Below, piece by piece: positions 1 through 8,798 of a stretch of DNA of 36,776 nucleotides. Position 1 is the stretch's first letter. Each line of letters starts with the position of its first letter. Source of the stretch: Aureispira sp964445645 (lineage in GTDB: Bacteria > Bacteroidota > Bacteroidia > Chitinophagales > Saprospiraceae). The stretch lies in assembly GCA_964445645.1 (NCBI GenBank), contig CAYULH010000048.1, forward strand, positions 1-36,776, written 5' to 3'. The translations under genes were made by a program, and so were the position numbers. The notes under the pieces are model-generated. The model made no database searches, was not told where the DNA came from, and worked only from the letters and a program-made list of their open reading frames with translations.

Positions 1-601
1 TTTTTTAAGGACTAGTAGCTCACTGGTTTTATATGTTTAGTTTTTAATAGGTCAAGGTGTTTAGTTGTTCACTAGGTATTAGAGTTAGTTTGGTTTCATG
101 GTTTTTAAGAATCAGTATTCAAGAGTTTATAGCATTTTAGTTTTATGGGGCAAAGGAAGTTAGTCGTTCATAGTTTTTAAAAGTTTAGTTATCTTTTCAT
201 AAATTGTGTAAGGTTTAGTAATTCATTGTTTGAACGTTTAAGTTTCCATTAGATTTTAAGGACATCTGTTTACTAAGGTCTGCAATTTCATGGTTACATC
301 AGCTTCATAGTATGCCACAGGTTTCAAGTAATTAATTTTTACTCTTGTTTTAGAGACAAAGACTTTCTAAGGTCTTAACGTTATCAAATTTAGAAGAATT
401 ACTAATCTTGCTAGTGTTTTATTGGTATGTTACCAACATCCTTCTATTCCTTAATGACCGAATTTTCCAAAACGTTACCGCTAGAGGGATTTTTTTTTCA
501 AAAAAAAGCAAGTTTTTTTCACAATATTTATAGAATGATGTTTTTGTTATTGATAATCAATGATTTGTAAAATATCGGTAAAAAATAAAAAAAATAAAAA
601 A
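1..601. other. Gene-free, C-poor, weakly repetitive intergenic DNA
   Basis: No convincing coding region, tRNA or terminator is visible before coaE. The first 330 bases or so are rich in T and poor in C. They carry loose repeats of a TTTAGT motif (near 35, 58, 183 and 212) and of TTCAT (near 95, 167, 196 and 222). There is an exact 10-bp direct repeat, TTTTAAGGAC, at 3-12 and 254-263, and a 9-bp repeat, CTAAGGTCT, at 273-281 and 367-375. The last 60 bases before coaE are A/T runs typical of a Bacteroidota leader. No clear promoter was found for coaE. Confidence 0.5.
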
Positions 602-1210
602 ATGTTGAAAGTTGGAGTAACTGGAGGAATTGGAAGTGGAAAGACGACGGTTTGCAAATTATTGGAGCGTTTTGGGGTTCCTGTTTATTATGCTGATGAC
701 CGTGCTAAATGGCTGATGAATTATGATGAAACTGTCCGTCAGCAATTAATTGCTGCTTTTGGCAAAGAAGTCTATACAGAGGCAGGTGATTTGGACAGAC
801 CTTATTTGGCAGGGGTTGTATTTAATAACAAAGAAAAATTAGAGCAGCTCAATGGTATTGTTCATCCAGCAGTACATTTGGATGGCGTAAAATGGCAGCA
901 GGAGCAGGAGCAAGCAGGCAAATCCTATACTGTGAAAGAGGCTGCTTTGTTATTTGAAACAGGTTCTTATGCTGCATTGGATAAAATTGTGGTGGTCACA
1001 GCTCCCGAAGAGGTACGTATTGCACGGGTATTGCAACGAGAAGAAACAACAGAGGAACAAGTTAGAGCCCGAATAAAACAACAAATGCCTCAAGAGGAAA
1101 AAATTAAACGGGCTGATTTTGTTATTGAGAATGGAGCTTGGGAAAAACTCAATATTTTAGTTTCGGAGCTGCATGAGCAATTACTATATTTGGCGACCAA
1201 GTATAAGTAA
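602..1210 (+). CDS. coaE: Dephospho-CoA kinase
   Basis: This enzyme phosphorylates the 3'-hydroxyl of the ribose of dephospho-CoA with ATP, the last step of coenzyme A synthesis in the cytoplasm. The protein opens MLKVGVTGG, with a Walker A loop GGIGSGKTT at residues 8-16, followed by the family's YADD acceptor-binding segment near 31-34, an LDRPYLAGVVF segment, the NGIVHPAV motif and ALLFETG. The reading frame is open from an ATG at 560, which would add 14 residues rich in Lys and Asn. I chose the ATG at 602 because CoaE proteins start a few residues before the P-loop, and this gives 202 residues, the usual length. The stop codon lies one base from the stop of the convergent oxidoreductase gene, with no hairpin between them, so the two transcripts probably overlap at their 3' ends. 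Confidence 0.95.
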   Translation: MLKVGVTGGIGSGKTTVCKLLERFGVPVYYADDRAKWLMNYDETVRQQLIAAFGKEVYTEAGDLDRPYLAGVVFNNKEKLEQLNGIVHPAVHLDGVKWQQEQEQAGKSYTVKEAALLFETGSYAALDKIVVVTAPEEVRIARVLQREETTEEQVRARIKQQMPQEEKIKRADFVIENGAWEKLNILVSELHEQLLYLATKYK

Positions 1211-1211
1211 G

Positions 1212-2291
1212 CTATTTCTTGAGGGTGGGGTCATGGAAATAACGCAAATAACGTGATAATTGCACCCGTTTGTCCAATGGTTGCTGGTTTTCTAAATGCT
1301 GCACCAAGGCATTGGCCCAAAAAGGAGCAAGTGAAGCCCCCTTGGCACCCATACCATTAAATAGGTACAAATTGGGATGCTCTGGGTGTGGGCCTATAAA
1401 CGGCCGTCTATCTCTAACCGTAGGGCGTATAGCTACTCGATGTTCTATTACTTCAAAGGGTAATTTTAGAACACGTCTTAGACGATTTTCTAATTCTTGA
1501 CGGGCATCAGGTTCGGGAACAGTACTCGTGTAGTTGCGCTGATAACTACTTCCTACCCAATAAAGATCAGTTTGGGAGAGCGGAATAATAAAAACACCAT
1601 GTTTGAGCAATTCCTTGGATGCTGGGTAATTGGGAATTTTAACGAGCAAAACATCGCCCTTGGCAGGCCAAAATGGCATATAATTAAAATAAGGATTGTT
1701 GATAGCCCGATAGCCCTCGGCAAAAATTACCCGTTTGGCTTGCCAATGCTTATACCGAACACCTCCTTGCACCAATTGAAGGGCTTCATAATCAAAAGCA
1801 GCACGCTCATAAGTAGTTTGTTGTTGGAGCAGCGGTTGGTAGGCTTCAATCAAGGCGGCCATTCGTACACGGCTGGTTTGCCGAAAGGCAATTACTTGTT
1901 GTACCTCGTTTAAGAAAGGCGTATAATGTGCTGCATCAGGGGTAGAAGCAACATAAGGAGCCAAGTCTATATTGCTCGAACGCACAAGCCAGTCATTGTA
2001 CGATTTTGTATCGCTAATAACTCTGGTGAGGGGGTATTCTATCAGAATAGGAATGCCCAATAATTGCTCTAAATTTCGATAAGTAGTAGTGGCTATGGGC
2101 AATAATTCATCTATCATCCATGTCTTGACAAAGTGCCTGCCTGTGATTGGGTTGATAAGCCCAGCAGCTACACGTGAGGCGGCCTGTTGGTGAGCGGCAT
2201 CTATTATTAGCAGTCTTTTTTGTTGTTGTAATAAAAAGTAAGCGAGTAATGTACCCGATATACCCTGACCCACAATAATATAATCATACAT
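1212..2291 (-). CDS. FAD-dependent oxidoreductase, DAO (D-amino-acid oxidase) family
   Basis: A 359-residue soluble flavoenzyme. The N-terminus has a beta-alpha-beta dinucleotide fold with GQGISG at residues 8-13, ending in an acidic IIDA strand. An INPITGRHFVKTW segment follows, as in glycine/D-amino-acid oxidase relatives. The C-terminal FAD-contact region reads RPTVRDRRPFIGP and then LYLFNGMGAKGASLAPFW, which is the DAO arrangement. The C-terminal half also resembles the oxidase half of the tRNA-modifying enzyme MnmC, which removes the carboxymethyl group from cmnm5s2U34. Since a stand-alone MnmD lies about 6 kb away, this could be its missing partner, but a generic amino-acid oxidase is equally possible. 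The substrate cannot be fixed from sequence. There is no signal peptide. Confidence 0.85.
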   Translation of the reverse strand: MYDYIIVGQGISGTLLAYFLLQQQKRLLIIDAAHQQAASRVAAGLINPITGRHFVKTWMIDELLPIATTTYRNLEQLLGIPILIEYPLTRVISDTKSYNDWLVRSSNIDLAPYVASTPDAAHYTPFLNEVQQVIAFRQTSRVRMAALIEAYQPLLQQQTTYERAAFDYEALQLVQGGVRYKHWQAKRVIFAEGYRAINNPYFNYMPFWPAKGDVLLVKIPNYPASKELLKHGVFIIPLSQTDLYWVGSSYQRNYTSTVPEPDARQELENRLRRVLKLPFEVIEHRVAIRPTVRDRRPFIGPHPEHPNLYLFNGMGAKGASLAPFWANALVQHLENQQPLDKRVQLSRYLRYFHDPTLKK

Positions 2292-2608
2292 AAGTTATAG
2301 ATGTTTTGTCGAAACTTGTAAAGCGTAAAATTATTGATTAATTTGGCAATTAATATAGAATATTGTACTGTTGTAAATGCTTTATAAGCAGACCAAGATG
2401 AATTAAATCTAGTAAAGGGTCGTTGATTTACAAGCCATTAGATGTAGAATTTCTTTTACACTTGCATAATAATTTATACTAAACTTTATATTATGTAAAG
2501 ATGAATTGCTAAAGCAAAAGTACAACCTTTATTGTAATACTGCCTTACAAAAAAGTCGTTTATCAATTTTATACCATCTGGAATTCATTTTAACTAAAAA
2601 CTCTATTT
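2292..2608. other. Divergent intergenic region
   Basis: About 317 bases of AT-rich DNA between the divergent oxidoreductase and BNR genes. It holds an imperfect inverted repeat, CATAATA at 2465-2471 facing TATTATG at 2489-2495. A weak leftward promoter-like CAAAAGTA lies at 2515-2522, with its possible -33 element too far away at 2548-2550. No small gene or RNA is recognisable. Confidence 0.4.
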
Positions 2609-4192
2609 ATGCACTTTTTATGGCTTGGCCTATTGCTAATCAGTACCTTATTGCAAGCGCAACCTAAGAACACTGCCCCAAAAAACAAGAAGAACCCACA
2701 CAAGAATGTTGTTATCAGTACATCCAAACAACCTAATGAGCCATCAATAGCAGTGCATTCTACGGATAATAACATCCTGATGGCGGGGGCTAATATTAGT
2801 AATCTGTATATTTCTGAAGATGCAGGGGCAACTTGGAAAACTCGCACACTGCGTTCTACCTATGGCGTATGGGGCGATCCTGTCATCATTGCAGATACAG
2901 CAGGGAGCTTTTACTTTTTTCATTTGTCCAATCCTCCGGGGGGCAACTGGATTGATCGTATTGTGTGCCAAAGGACAGATGATAATGGCAAAACATGGAC
3001 GAATGGTTCCTACATGGGCCTAAATGGCAAGAAAGCACAAGATAAACACTGGGCTGCTGTAGATCCTGCTACCAATTATCTTTATGTTACTTGGACACAG
3101 TTTGACAAATATAATAGTAGTGATCCCAAAGACAAAAGTTCTATTCAATTTTCTATGTCCAAGGATGGAGCTAAAACTTGGACTCCAGCCAAAAAGATTA
3201 ATAAACAGGATGGTGATTGTTTGGACGGAGACAATACTACAGAGGGGGCTGTGCCTTGTATTGGGCCTAATGGAGAAGTGTATGTAGTATGGGCTGGGCC
3301 GCTTGGTTTGATGTTTGACCGTTCATTGGACGGTGGCGAAACATGGTTGGAGGAAGATATTAAGATAGACCCCATGCCTTCGGGCTGGGAATACAAAGTG
3401 CCTGGTATTTATCGCAGCAATGGGCTGCCTATTTCTGCTTGTGATCGTACAGGAGGGCCTCATCATGGAACCATTTATATCAACTGGACCGACCAGCGCA
3501 ATGGGGCAGATGATACAGATGTATGGCTGGCCAAATCTACCGATCAAGGCAATACTTGGACAAAACCTATTCGAGTAAATGACGATAAAGCAGGCAATCA
3601 TCAGTTTTTTACATGGATGAGCTTAGATCCTACCAATGGGTACTTGTATTTTGTGTTTTATGATAGAAGAGGGTTGCGGGGCGATTTGACCAATGTGTAC
3701 ATGGCACGCTCTACAGACGGGGGCGAAACCTTTGTGAATTTTAAAATTAATGATAAGCCCTTCTCGCCCAATGAGGGGATATTTTTTGGAGATTACAACA
3801 ATATAGTGGCTAGAGGCGATTTGGTGCGTCCTATTTGGACTCGATTGGACGAAATGGAATTGAGCGTCAAAACGGCATTGGTTGATGTTGCGGCCATACC
3901 TTCATCGTCGCCTTCTGTAGAAACTACGAGTATTGCCGATAGCAGCCTAAACGATCCCAATGTGTTGTACACTTCGTTCAAATTGCCAAAAGCTCAAAAA
4001 GTAAGTTGGTCGATTTATAATCGTTGGGGACAAAAGGTAACTACTATTTTTAAGTGCAAAGCATTGGAGGCAGGCAAGCATATTCACTCTGTTAAGTTTT
4101 CAGAGCTTGATTTAATTAGGGGAGAGCAGTATTATCATAGAGTATGGCATAAAAAAACGGTCTACCAAGAGCGTTCGTTTATTATGAAGTAA
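2609..4192 (+). CDS. Secreted Asp-box (BNR/sialidase-like) protein with T9SS-type tail
   Basis: A 527-residue exported protein with a signal peptide of about 18 residues ending at LLQAQ. Six Asp-box motifs (S-x-D-x-G-x-T-W/F) are visible at residues 69-76, 122-130, 184-191, 239-246, 310-317 and 368-375. This spacing is typical of a six-bladed beta-propeller. Propellers of this kind include sialidases but also many non-enzymatic proteins. No sialidase Arg triad or FRIP motif is evident, so no substrate is claimed. Residues from about 455 to the end (FKLPKAQKVSWSIYNRWGQ, then a short beta-sandwich pattern ending FIMK) resemble a type A sorting domain of the type IX secretion system, predicting outer-membrane translocation and surface attachment or release. 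Transcription ends at the hairpin at 4218-4248. Confidence 0.8.
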   Translation: MHFLWLGLLLISTLLQAQPKNTAPKNKKNPHKNVVISTSKQPNEPSIAVHSTDNNILMAGANISNLYISEDAGATWKTRTLRSTYGVWGDPVIIADTAGSFYFFHLSNPPGGNWIDRIVCQRTDDNGKTWTNGSYMGLNGKKAQDKHWAAVDPATNYLYVTWTQFDKYNSSDPKDKSSIQFSMSKDGAKTWTPAKKINKQDGDCLDGDNTTEGAVPCIGPNGEVYVVWAGPLGLMFDRSLDGGETWLEEDIKIDPMPSGWEYKVPGIYRSNGLPISACDRTGGPHHGTIYINWTDQRNGADDTDVWLAKSTDQGNTWTKPIRVNDDKAGNHQFFTWMSLDPTNGYLYFVFYDRRGLRGDLTNVYMARSTDGGETFVNFKINDKPFSPNEGIFFGDYNNIVARGDLVRPIWTRLDEMELSVKTALVDVAAIPSSSPSVETTSIADSSLNDPNVLYTSFKLPKAQKVSWSIYNRWGQKVTTIFKCKALEAGKHIHSVKFSELDLIRGEQYYHRVWHKKTVYQERSFIMK

Positions 4193-4217
4193 AAAAGTAA
4201 GGTTAAATCAATAAACA

Positions 4218-4248
4218 AAGGGTTGCTTGTCATCGACAAGCAACCCTT
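4218..4248. terminator. Bidirectional intrinsic terminator
   Basis: A perfect 14-bp stem, AAGGGTTGCTTGTC at 4218-4231 and its complement at 4235-4248, closes a 3-base loop. T-rich DNA follows on the plus strand and the minus strand reads into TTTGTTTATT. It lies between the ends of two convergent genes, so it probably serves both. Confidence 0.85.
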
Positions 4249-4286
4249 CTATTTTATCAGTGTATTATTTTACACTTACATCTTTA

Positions 4287-4856
4287 TTACTCTTGGCCAG
4301 CAACTGTTACTGTACGGTTCAATTCACGTCCTTGCTTGTCAGTCAAACGGAAGTTGTAGCTACCATTATCCAAAGACTGTACGTTCAATGCTTTGTAGTT
4401 GTTTCCTTGAGTTACTTGGAACTGGTTGTTGGCAACAGTAGTAAAACCTTCTTCATCCAACATTTCCATAGTCAATTCCTTCGCTTCTTCAGTCTCAATT
4501 CCGAAGATAAACATACCGTTTTCAACAGGCTCATCAGACATAACGAAATTTACGTCCAAAACTTGAGCTTCTTTTTCAGCAGCTGCTAGGCTACTGCTTA
4601 CAGCCATCAATTTTTGTGCATCGGCATCAGCAGCACTCATAGCTTGTGCAGTTCCAACAATATCTTCTGTATTAAGAGTAATTGTTTTTCCTTCAAACTC
4701 TACCTGAATAGCTTTTGCTTCAGAAGCAACGGTGCGAGTCAACTTTGCACTTTCAGGATCAACAGTTTTTTGTGTTTGTGGGGCAGTGTCGCAAGATGCT
4801 GCTAATAAAAGAGTAGCTGTTGCGGCAAAAAATAGATTCATGTACTTTCTCATCAT
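4287..4856 (-). CDS. Small hypothetical lipoprotein
   Basis: A 189-residue protein with an N-terminal hydrophobic stretch and lipobox LAASC (acylated Cys at residue 22 of the longest form), so it should be a lipid-anchored envelope protein. ATG codons at residues 1, 2 and 6 are all possible starts; position 4856 is the longest. The mature part starts with a Thr/Gln-rich spacer. An acidic Ala-rich middle follows (QAMSAADADAQKLMAVSSSLAAAEKEAQ), and then a C-terminal beta-rich portion with FRLTDKQGRELNRTVTV, which reads like an immunoglobulin-like or T9SS-tail-like strand pattern. No family was recognised. The gene is alone in its transcription unit, with a possible promoter at 5058-5085 and a terminator at 4218-4248. 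Confidence 0.75.
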   Translation of the reverse strand: MMRKYMNLFFAATATLLLAASCDTAPQTQKTVDPESAKLTRTVASEAKAIQVEFEGKTITLNTEDIVGTAQAMSAADADAQKLMAVSSSLAAAEKEAQVLDVNFVMSDEPVENGMFIFGIETEEAKELTMEMLDEEGFTTVANNQFQVTQGNNYKALNVQSLDNGSYNFRLTDKQGRELNRTVTVAGQE

Positions 4857-5057
4857 GATAAATTTAAACTGGTTCTATAAAATTCTAAATAAATACAGTG
4901 AATTAAGTTTGTACTGCAATGAATAATTGACAGTGTTCTTTGTGATTTTATCAAAATAAACCCTAATCACTGATTCTGTTTATTTATTTGTTACTATTAA
5001 AGGTATAACTTTATTTGCTTTTTGTCAAGTCTAATTTTAATCTAATGCCAAAAAAGG

Positions 5058-5085
5058 CAAAAATAAACCATCAAAAGACCATCAA
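5058..5085 (-). promoter_or_regulatory. Possible promoter for the lipoprotein gene
   Basis: Read on the minus strand, TTG (5083-5085) is followed after 17 bases by TATTTTTG (5058-5065), matching the Bacteroidota -33/-7 pattern. It would imply a leader of about 200 bases, which lowers confidence. Confidence 0.3.
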
Positions 5086-5282
5086 TGATAATATGGTATA
5101 CCATAAATAATACACAACTTATTTAAACGCAAAAATCATACTAAAGTTTAAAAACAGGCACAATTAAAAGGGTATACTATACATAATTGAAGCACAAACC
5201 TATGTTAAATTAATATTTTTTGTAAAAACCACCAATAAAATGCCTTTAAATCTTCTCATTATCCCTTTTTTATAAAAAGTGT

Positions 5283-5312
5283 TTGTTTTTTTAAAAAAAT
5301 AGCTGTACTTTG
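5283..5312 (+). promoter_or_regulatory. Possible promoter for the 853-residue protein gene
   Basis: TTG at 5283-5285, a 20-base spacer made largely of T and A runs, then TACTTTG at 5306-5312. The -7 element is one base short of TAnnTTTG. The leader would be about 115 bases. Confidence 0.4.
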
Positions 5313-5435
5313 CTAACTGAAATGTAGGCTTTTCCGACCATTAAAGTCTGCTATATGATGATACCAACCGAGTCATTCTAGTATCTTCATGTTACTATAA
5401 CTGTCTAAATATACGACCTAAAAAACGACCAAATC

Positions 5436-7997
5436 ATGCCAGAAAAATTGTCTCCCGGCGCTCAACAGGCTTTGCTAAGTTTGAGAAAAAATCTACGTAG
5501 TTTCTTGAAAGGATTTGCCAAAATGCCTAAAACAAGTGCTATTTATGCCCAATACAAGGATAAAGTAAATCTAATGCGTACGGCTTATTTTGAGATTGAT
5601 GCACTAGATTTGACGGAGGTGACAGCAGTACAAAATAGTAATGTCTCAGATCCTCAAAAAGAACAAGTAACAGAAACGCCCACTGGAACAGTGACGGAAA
5701 CTCCTACAGATGAGGTAACAGGAGAAACCCCCAAAGAAGAACGAAAAGCTCGTAGAGAAGCTCGTAAAGAGGCCAATAAGGAGGAACGTGCAATTAGACG
5801 GGCTGAACGTGCTGCTGCAAAGGTCGAAAGAAGAGCACAGAGTGGAGATAAGACAGGAAACAAAGAAGAAAGCGTCTATCGCTTTGAGAAACTAAAGGCG
5901 GTTTGGGACGACATCAAATTTGATGAAATTACCGAGAACTTCAGAGAGTATTTAGACGTTGCAGAGCAGTTTTTGGACGATGCCCGCAATTATATTGCCT
6001 TTGTAGAGACTTACCTAGCAGGCCAATTTACAGATGAAATAGAACAGGTAGAAGAGTTTATTAAAAAGATAGAGCAATTCTTATCTGTAGCACGTAACCT
6101 GAGCAACCAAGTTGACCGTTATACCAAACTAGCAACAGATATTGTTAATGTCATCACTAGCCTCCCTAGCAAAGTAGAAGACCTAAAAGATGGCATTGTT
6201 GAAGAAGCTACACGCATTTTTGCTGCTGCCAAAAACTTTATCGCTACTGCTGATACCTCAGATGCCAAAATTGCTGCAGATGTTAGCAAATTACAAGGCT
6301 ACTTAGAGCAAGGTCAACAAAAATTGTCTAAGTTGGAAGAATTACTAGGCATGGTAATCGAAGACAAGGACAAAGATAATCTACCCGATTGGTACAACCG
6401 TTTAGAAGAAAAATACAATGCTATTTTTGGCTCGGGTGATCTAATACCCGGTACAAAAATAGACGATGCCATTTTGCTGAAAATTAACGGACTAAAGAAG
6501 TCTGTTGATGAATTTATAGCCGCTGCCTCTGATAAGGTAGAAGAATTTTCAGAACTGATTCAAAATGCTCAACAATGGTTGGGACAATTGAGTAAGTTTA
6601 CCGAAGCCATTACAGGTTTTGTTGAAAATGTCAAAGATGGTGATCTGCTGGAAATCTATGAAGACATCAAAGAATTCAAGAAATTTATTGACTCTGATGA
6701 AGACCTCTTTAAAGGTACAGATGTAGATGACAAAATCAAAGCAAAGCTACAAGAGTACAGCAAAAAAGCAGAAACTTGGTTGATGAATACTCTATCGGGT
6801 GGCGATCCTTCCAAGCATGACGAAATTCGTTCAATTTTGGGCGTTATTGACAATCTAATCTTGAGTACAGGTGGGGTAGTGGATCACTCTTCCAAATATG
6901 AGCAAGACGAGGATCGTATTAGTATTCCAGACATCAAAGATGTATCTCAAACACAGGTAAACGAAGTACTCAGTCGTTATGGTATACGTGATCCCGATGC
7001 TTCCTACGAGGGTATTTTGTCTGATATGAAAGATCAAGCAGATGTGGTTATTCGTGCGGCAGGAGAGAAGTTCAAAGCTTCTGCCCAACGAGGCGCACAG
7101 GCTTCTGCTGCTTTTAGAGATGCCAAAGAAGAATACGACCAAGCAGTCAAAAAACACAACGACTATTTCCAAGCCACCAATATTATTGGTAAAAAAATCA
7201 TTAATGGTTTATTGAGCGTAGCTGGACTCACCATTGATTCTTTTGTACCGGGCGCAGGAACTGTACTCAAAGCGGTAGGCTCTGCATTACTAGGAGAGTT
7301 TTCGGCCATCAACAGAGAAATTGATAAATTGATGCCTAGTGGTTTTGAGTTTATTTCAGACTTAGCCAAAGACATGCTTCCCGCTCTATTGCCACAGTTT
7401 GCCAGCGAACAAGGGCTTATTGCTATTGAAGGAAAAGAGCTGCTTCAAGGATTAAATGAGCTGTATAACAATGGCATTGCAGCCCGTTACCAAGAAGTAT
7501 TAGAATTGCTCAACACCATGAAGGCCAATGCCAGCAATCTAGGTAAGAACCTACGTTCAGCAGAACAAGCCAGAGAAATAGACCAGGATGCGTTAGCAGA
7601 GGTCAAGAAAAAGGTGATTATCTTAGAACTAAAGTGGAAAGGTCTAGCAAAAGACATCAAACACAAGTACACGGATTTGGCCTATCCACCCATCAATCAG
7701 AAAAAAGCATATCGTTACGCCAGTCGCTACTTATACTCGGTTTGGTTGATACGATTCCCTCAAAAAGAAATTCGCATTGGCAACAGTCTTATCAACCAGT
7801 TTGATAAATTTGGAATCCTCACCGAAGCCAAGGTAGAATGGAAAACAGGCTTTTTCTCCAAATTAGGACGTAGCTTTTTTGGTTTCTTTGGAGCCGACCC
7901 ACATAACTATAGAGACAAAGTAAAAGCCTTAAAACGCTGGGCCAATGATGAAAACAACCGCCTCAAAACAGCAGAAGCATGGTCTAAAGTGTTCTAA
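5436..7997 (+). CDS. Large helical protein of unknown function, candidate exported effector
   Basis: 853 residues with no signal peptide and no family recognised. The order is: an N-terminal segment (1-65) with LSPGAQQALLSLRKNLRSF; a Thr/Pro-rich linker (about 75-98) with repeated TETPT units; a highly charged Arg/Lys/Glu/Ala helix (about 100-140); then long amphipathic helices typical of coiled coils. A DKDKDNLPD motif near residue 310 looks like the calcium-binding Asp ladder of thrombospondin type 3 repeats. The main hydrophobic segment lies at about 581-653 (KKIINGLLSVAGLTIDSFVP, a Gly-Ala turn, then a second apolar stretch through PALLPQF). It has the form of a hydrophobic helical hairpin inside a helical bundle, as in alpha-helical pore-forming toxins. 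That comparison is of form only. A basic, aromatic C-terminal domain follows (about 745-853). It is flanked by its own promoter candidate and terminator. Confidence 0.8.
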   Translation: MPEKLSPGAQQALLSLRKNLRSFLKGFAKMPKTSAIYAQYKDKVNLMRTAYFEIDALDLTEVTAVQNSNVSDPQKEQVTETPTGTVTETPTDEVTGETPKEERKARREARKEANKEERAIRRAERAAAKVERRAQSGDKTGNKEESVYRFEKLKAVWDDIKFDEITENFREYLDVAEQFLDDARNYIAFVETYLAGQFTDEIEQVEEFIKKIEQFLSVARNLSNQVDRYTKLATDIVNVITSLPSKVEDLKDGIVEEATRIFAAAKNFIATADTSDAKIAADVSKLQGYLEQGQQKLSKLEELLGMVIEDKDKDNLPDWYNRLEEKYNAIFGSGDLIPGTKIDDAILLKINGLKKSVDEFIAAASDKVEEFSELIQNAQQWLGQLSKFTEAITGFVENVKDGDLLEIYEDIKEFKKFIDSDEDLFKGTDVDDKIKAKLQEYSKKAETWLMNTLSGGDPSKHDEIRSILGVIDNLILSTGGVVDHSSKYEQDEDRISIPDIKDVSQTQVNEVLSRYGIRDPDASYEGILSDMKDQADVVIRAAGEKFKASAQRGAQASAAFRDAKEEYDQAVKKHNDYFQATNIIGKKIINGLLSVAGLTIDSFVPGAGTVLKAVGSALLGEFSAINREIDKLMPSGFEFISDLAKDMLPALLPQFASEQGLIAIEGKELLQGLNELYNNGIAARYQEVLELLNTMKANASNLGKNLRSAEQAREIDQDALAEVKKKVIILELKWKGLAKDIKHKYTDLAYPPINQKKAYRYASRYLYSVWLIRFPQKEIRIGNSLINQFDKFGILTEAKVEWKTGFFSKLGRSFFGFFGADPHNYRDKVKALKRWANDENNRLKTAEAWSKVF

Positions 7998-8035
7998 AAA
8001 AACACACCAGTACTTTTCCTAGCTGCATAAATGAT

Positions 8036-8072
8036 AAAAAGCGTCCCAAAAATATTATTTGGGACGCTTTTT
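8036..8072. terminator. Bidirectional intrinsic terminator
   Basis: A 15-bp perfect stem (AAAAAGCGTCCCAAA at 8036-8050, complement at 8058-8072) with a 7-base loop and T-tracts on both strands. It ends the gene at 5436-7997 and the leftward operon whose last gene is mnmD. Confidence 0.9.
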
Positions 8073-8112
8073 TATGAGTTGGATTGTTGTGCCAACAATC
8101 AGAAAACGAAAA

Positions 8113-8778
8113 CTAAATTTTAGTTGCACGAGTCATTTCACGCTTTCCAGCAGGCCCTGGCAATGCCTCTAAGGTAAACCCAATAGCTTTGAGTGTACGT
8201 TTAAAAGCCCCTTGAGCACAATAAGTAGTTAGTACCCCCCCAGATTTTAAGGCTCTATGAATGCGTGTTAATTGTTCTTCCTGCCAAAGGTGGGGTTGAA
8301 TACTTGGTGCAAAAGCATCATAGTAGACCATATCATACTCCTCTACAGCTTCCAATTCTTCAAAAGCCTGTACCTTTTTGGTAAAAGAGAAGAATGGAGT
8401 TAGTGCTGCCATCGGCTTTTCTTCCTGATGCAATTCCAAAAACAAAGCATTATCCTCTTCAGAAGCCTCTAATAAGGTTGGGTAATCCAATTGTTTGGCT
8501 GTAGCCACATGGATCGGGTAGGCTTCCATACCTGTATACTGTATGCTCCAACCTTGTTTTTGAGCTTCCAAATAAGTCATAAAAGCATTCAGTCCTGTTC
8601 CAAAACCAATTTCTAAAATAGACAAGGCCGTGTGTTGTGCGGCTTTGTGGTACAAGGCAGCTTCTATAAACACAATTTGGCTTTCTTGTATCGCTCCATT
8701 AATAGAGTGGTACAAGGCATCAAAATGACTTGATTTGAGAGTTTTGGACCCATCTTTTGTAGGAATAATGTCAGCCAT
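8113..8778 (-). CDS. mnmD: tRNA (mnm5s2U34)-methyltransferase, stand-alone MnmD
   Basis: A 221-residue SAM-dependent methyltransferase of the DUF752 / Methyltransf_30 family, equivalent to the N-terminal half of MnmC. It would methylate the aminomethyl group at the wobble uridine of tRNAs, the last step to mnm5s2U34. The SAM-binding loop EIGFGTGLN is at 56-64. The family signature YDAFAP, with Asp154 and Trp165 in the PHLW segment, is present, as is the C-terminal GPAGKREM at 208-215. The length matches stand-alone MnmD and there is no oxidase domain. It is the last gene of a five-gene leftward unit, 20 bases after the preceding lipoprotein gene. Confidence 0.92.
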   Translation of the reverse strand: MADIIPTKDGSKTLKSSHFDALYHSINGAIQESQIVFIEAALYHKAAQHTALSILEIGFGTGLNAFMTYLEAQKQGWSIQYTGMEAYPIHVATAKQLDYPTLLEASEEDNALFLELHQEEKPMAALTPFFSFTKKVQAFEELEAVEEYDMVYYDAFAPSIQPHLWQEEQLTRIHRALKSGGVLTTYCAQGAFKRTLKAIGFTLEALPGPAGKREMTRATKI

Positions 8779-8798
8779 AATTACAATTCTATCAAGAA

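Larger units (their letters stand above)
4857..5435. other. Long divergent intergenic region
   Basis: About 580 bases of very AT-rich DNA between the divergent lipoprotein gene and the 853-residue protein gene. Besides the two promoter candidates listed separately (5058-5085 leftward, 5283-5312 rightward), I see no RNA gene, terminator or small coding sequence. Confidence 0.4.

Noticed and set aside
1497..1913. A 138-residue plus-strand frame antisense to the FAD oxidoreductase
   Set aside because: The opposite strand has intact flavoprotein motifs along its whole length, and this frame has none.
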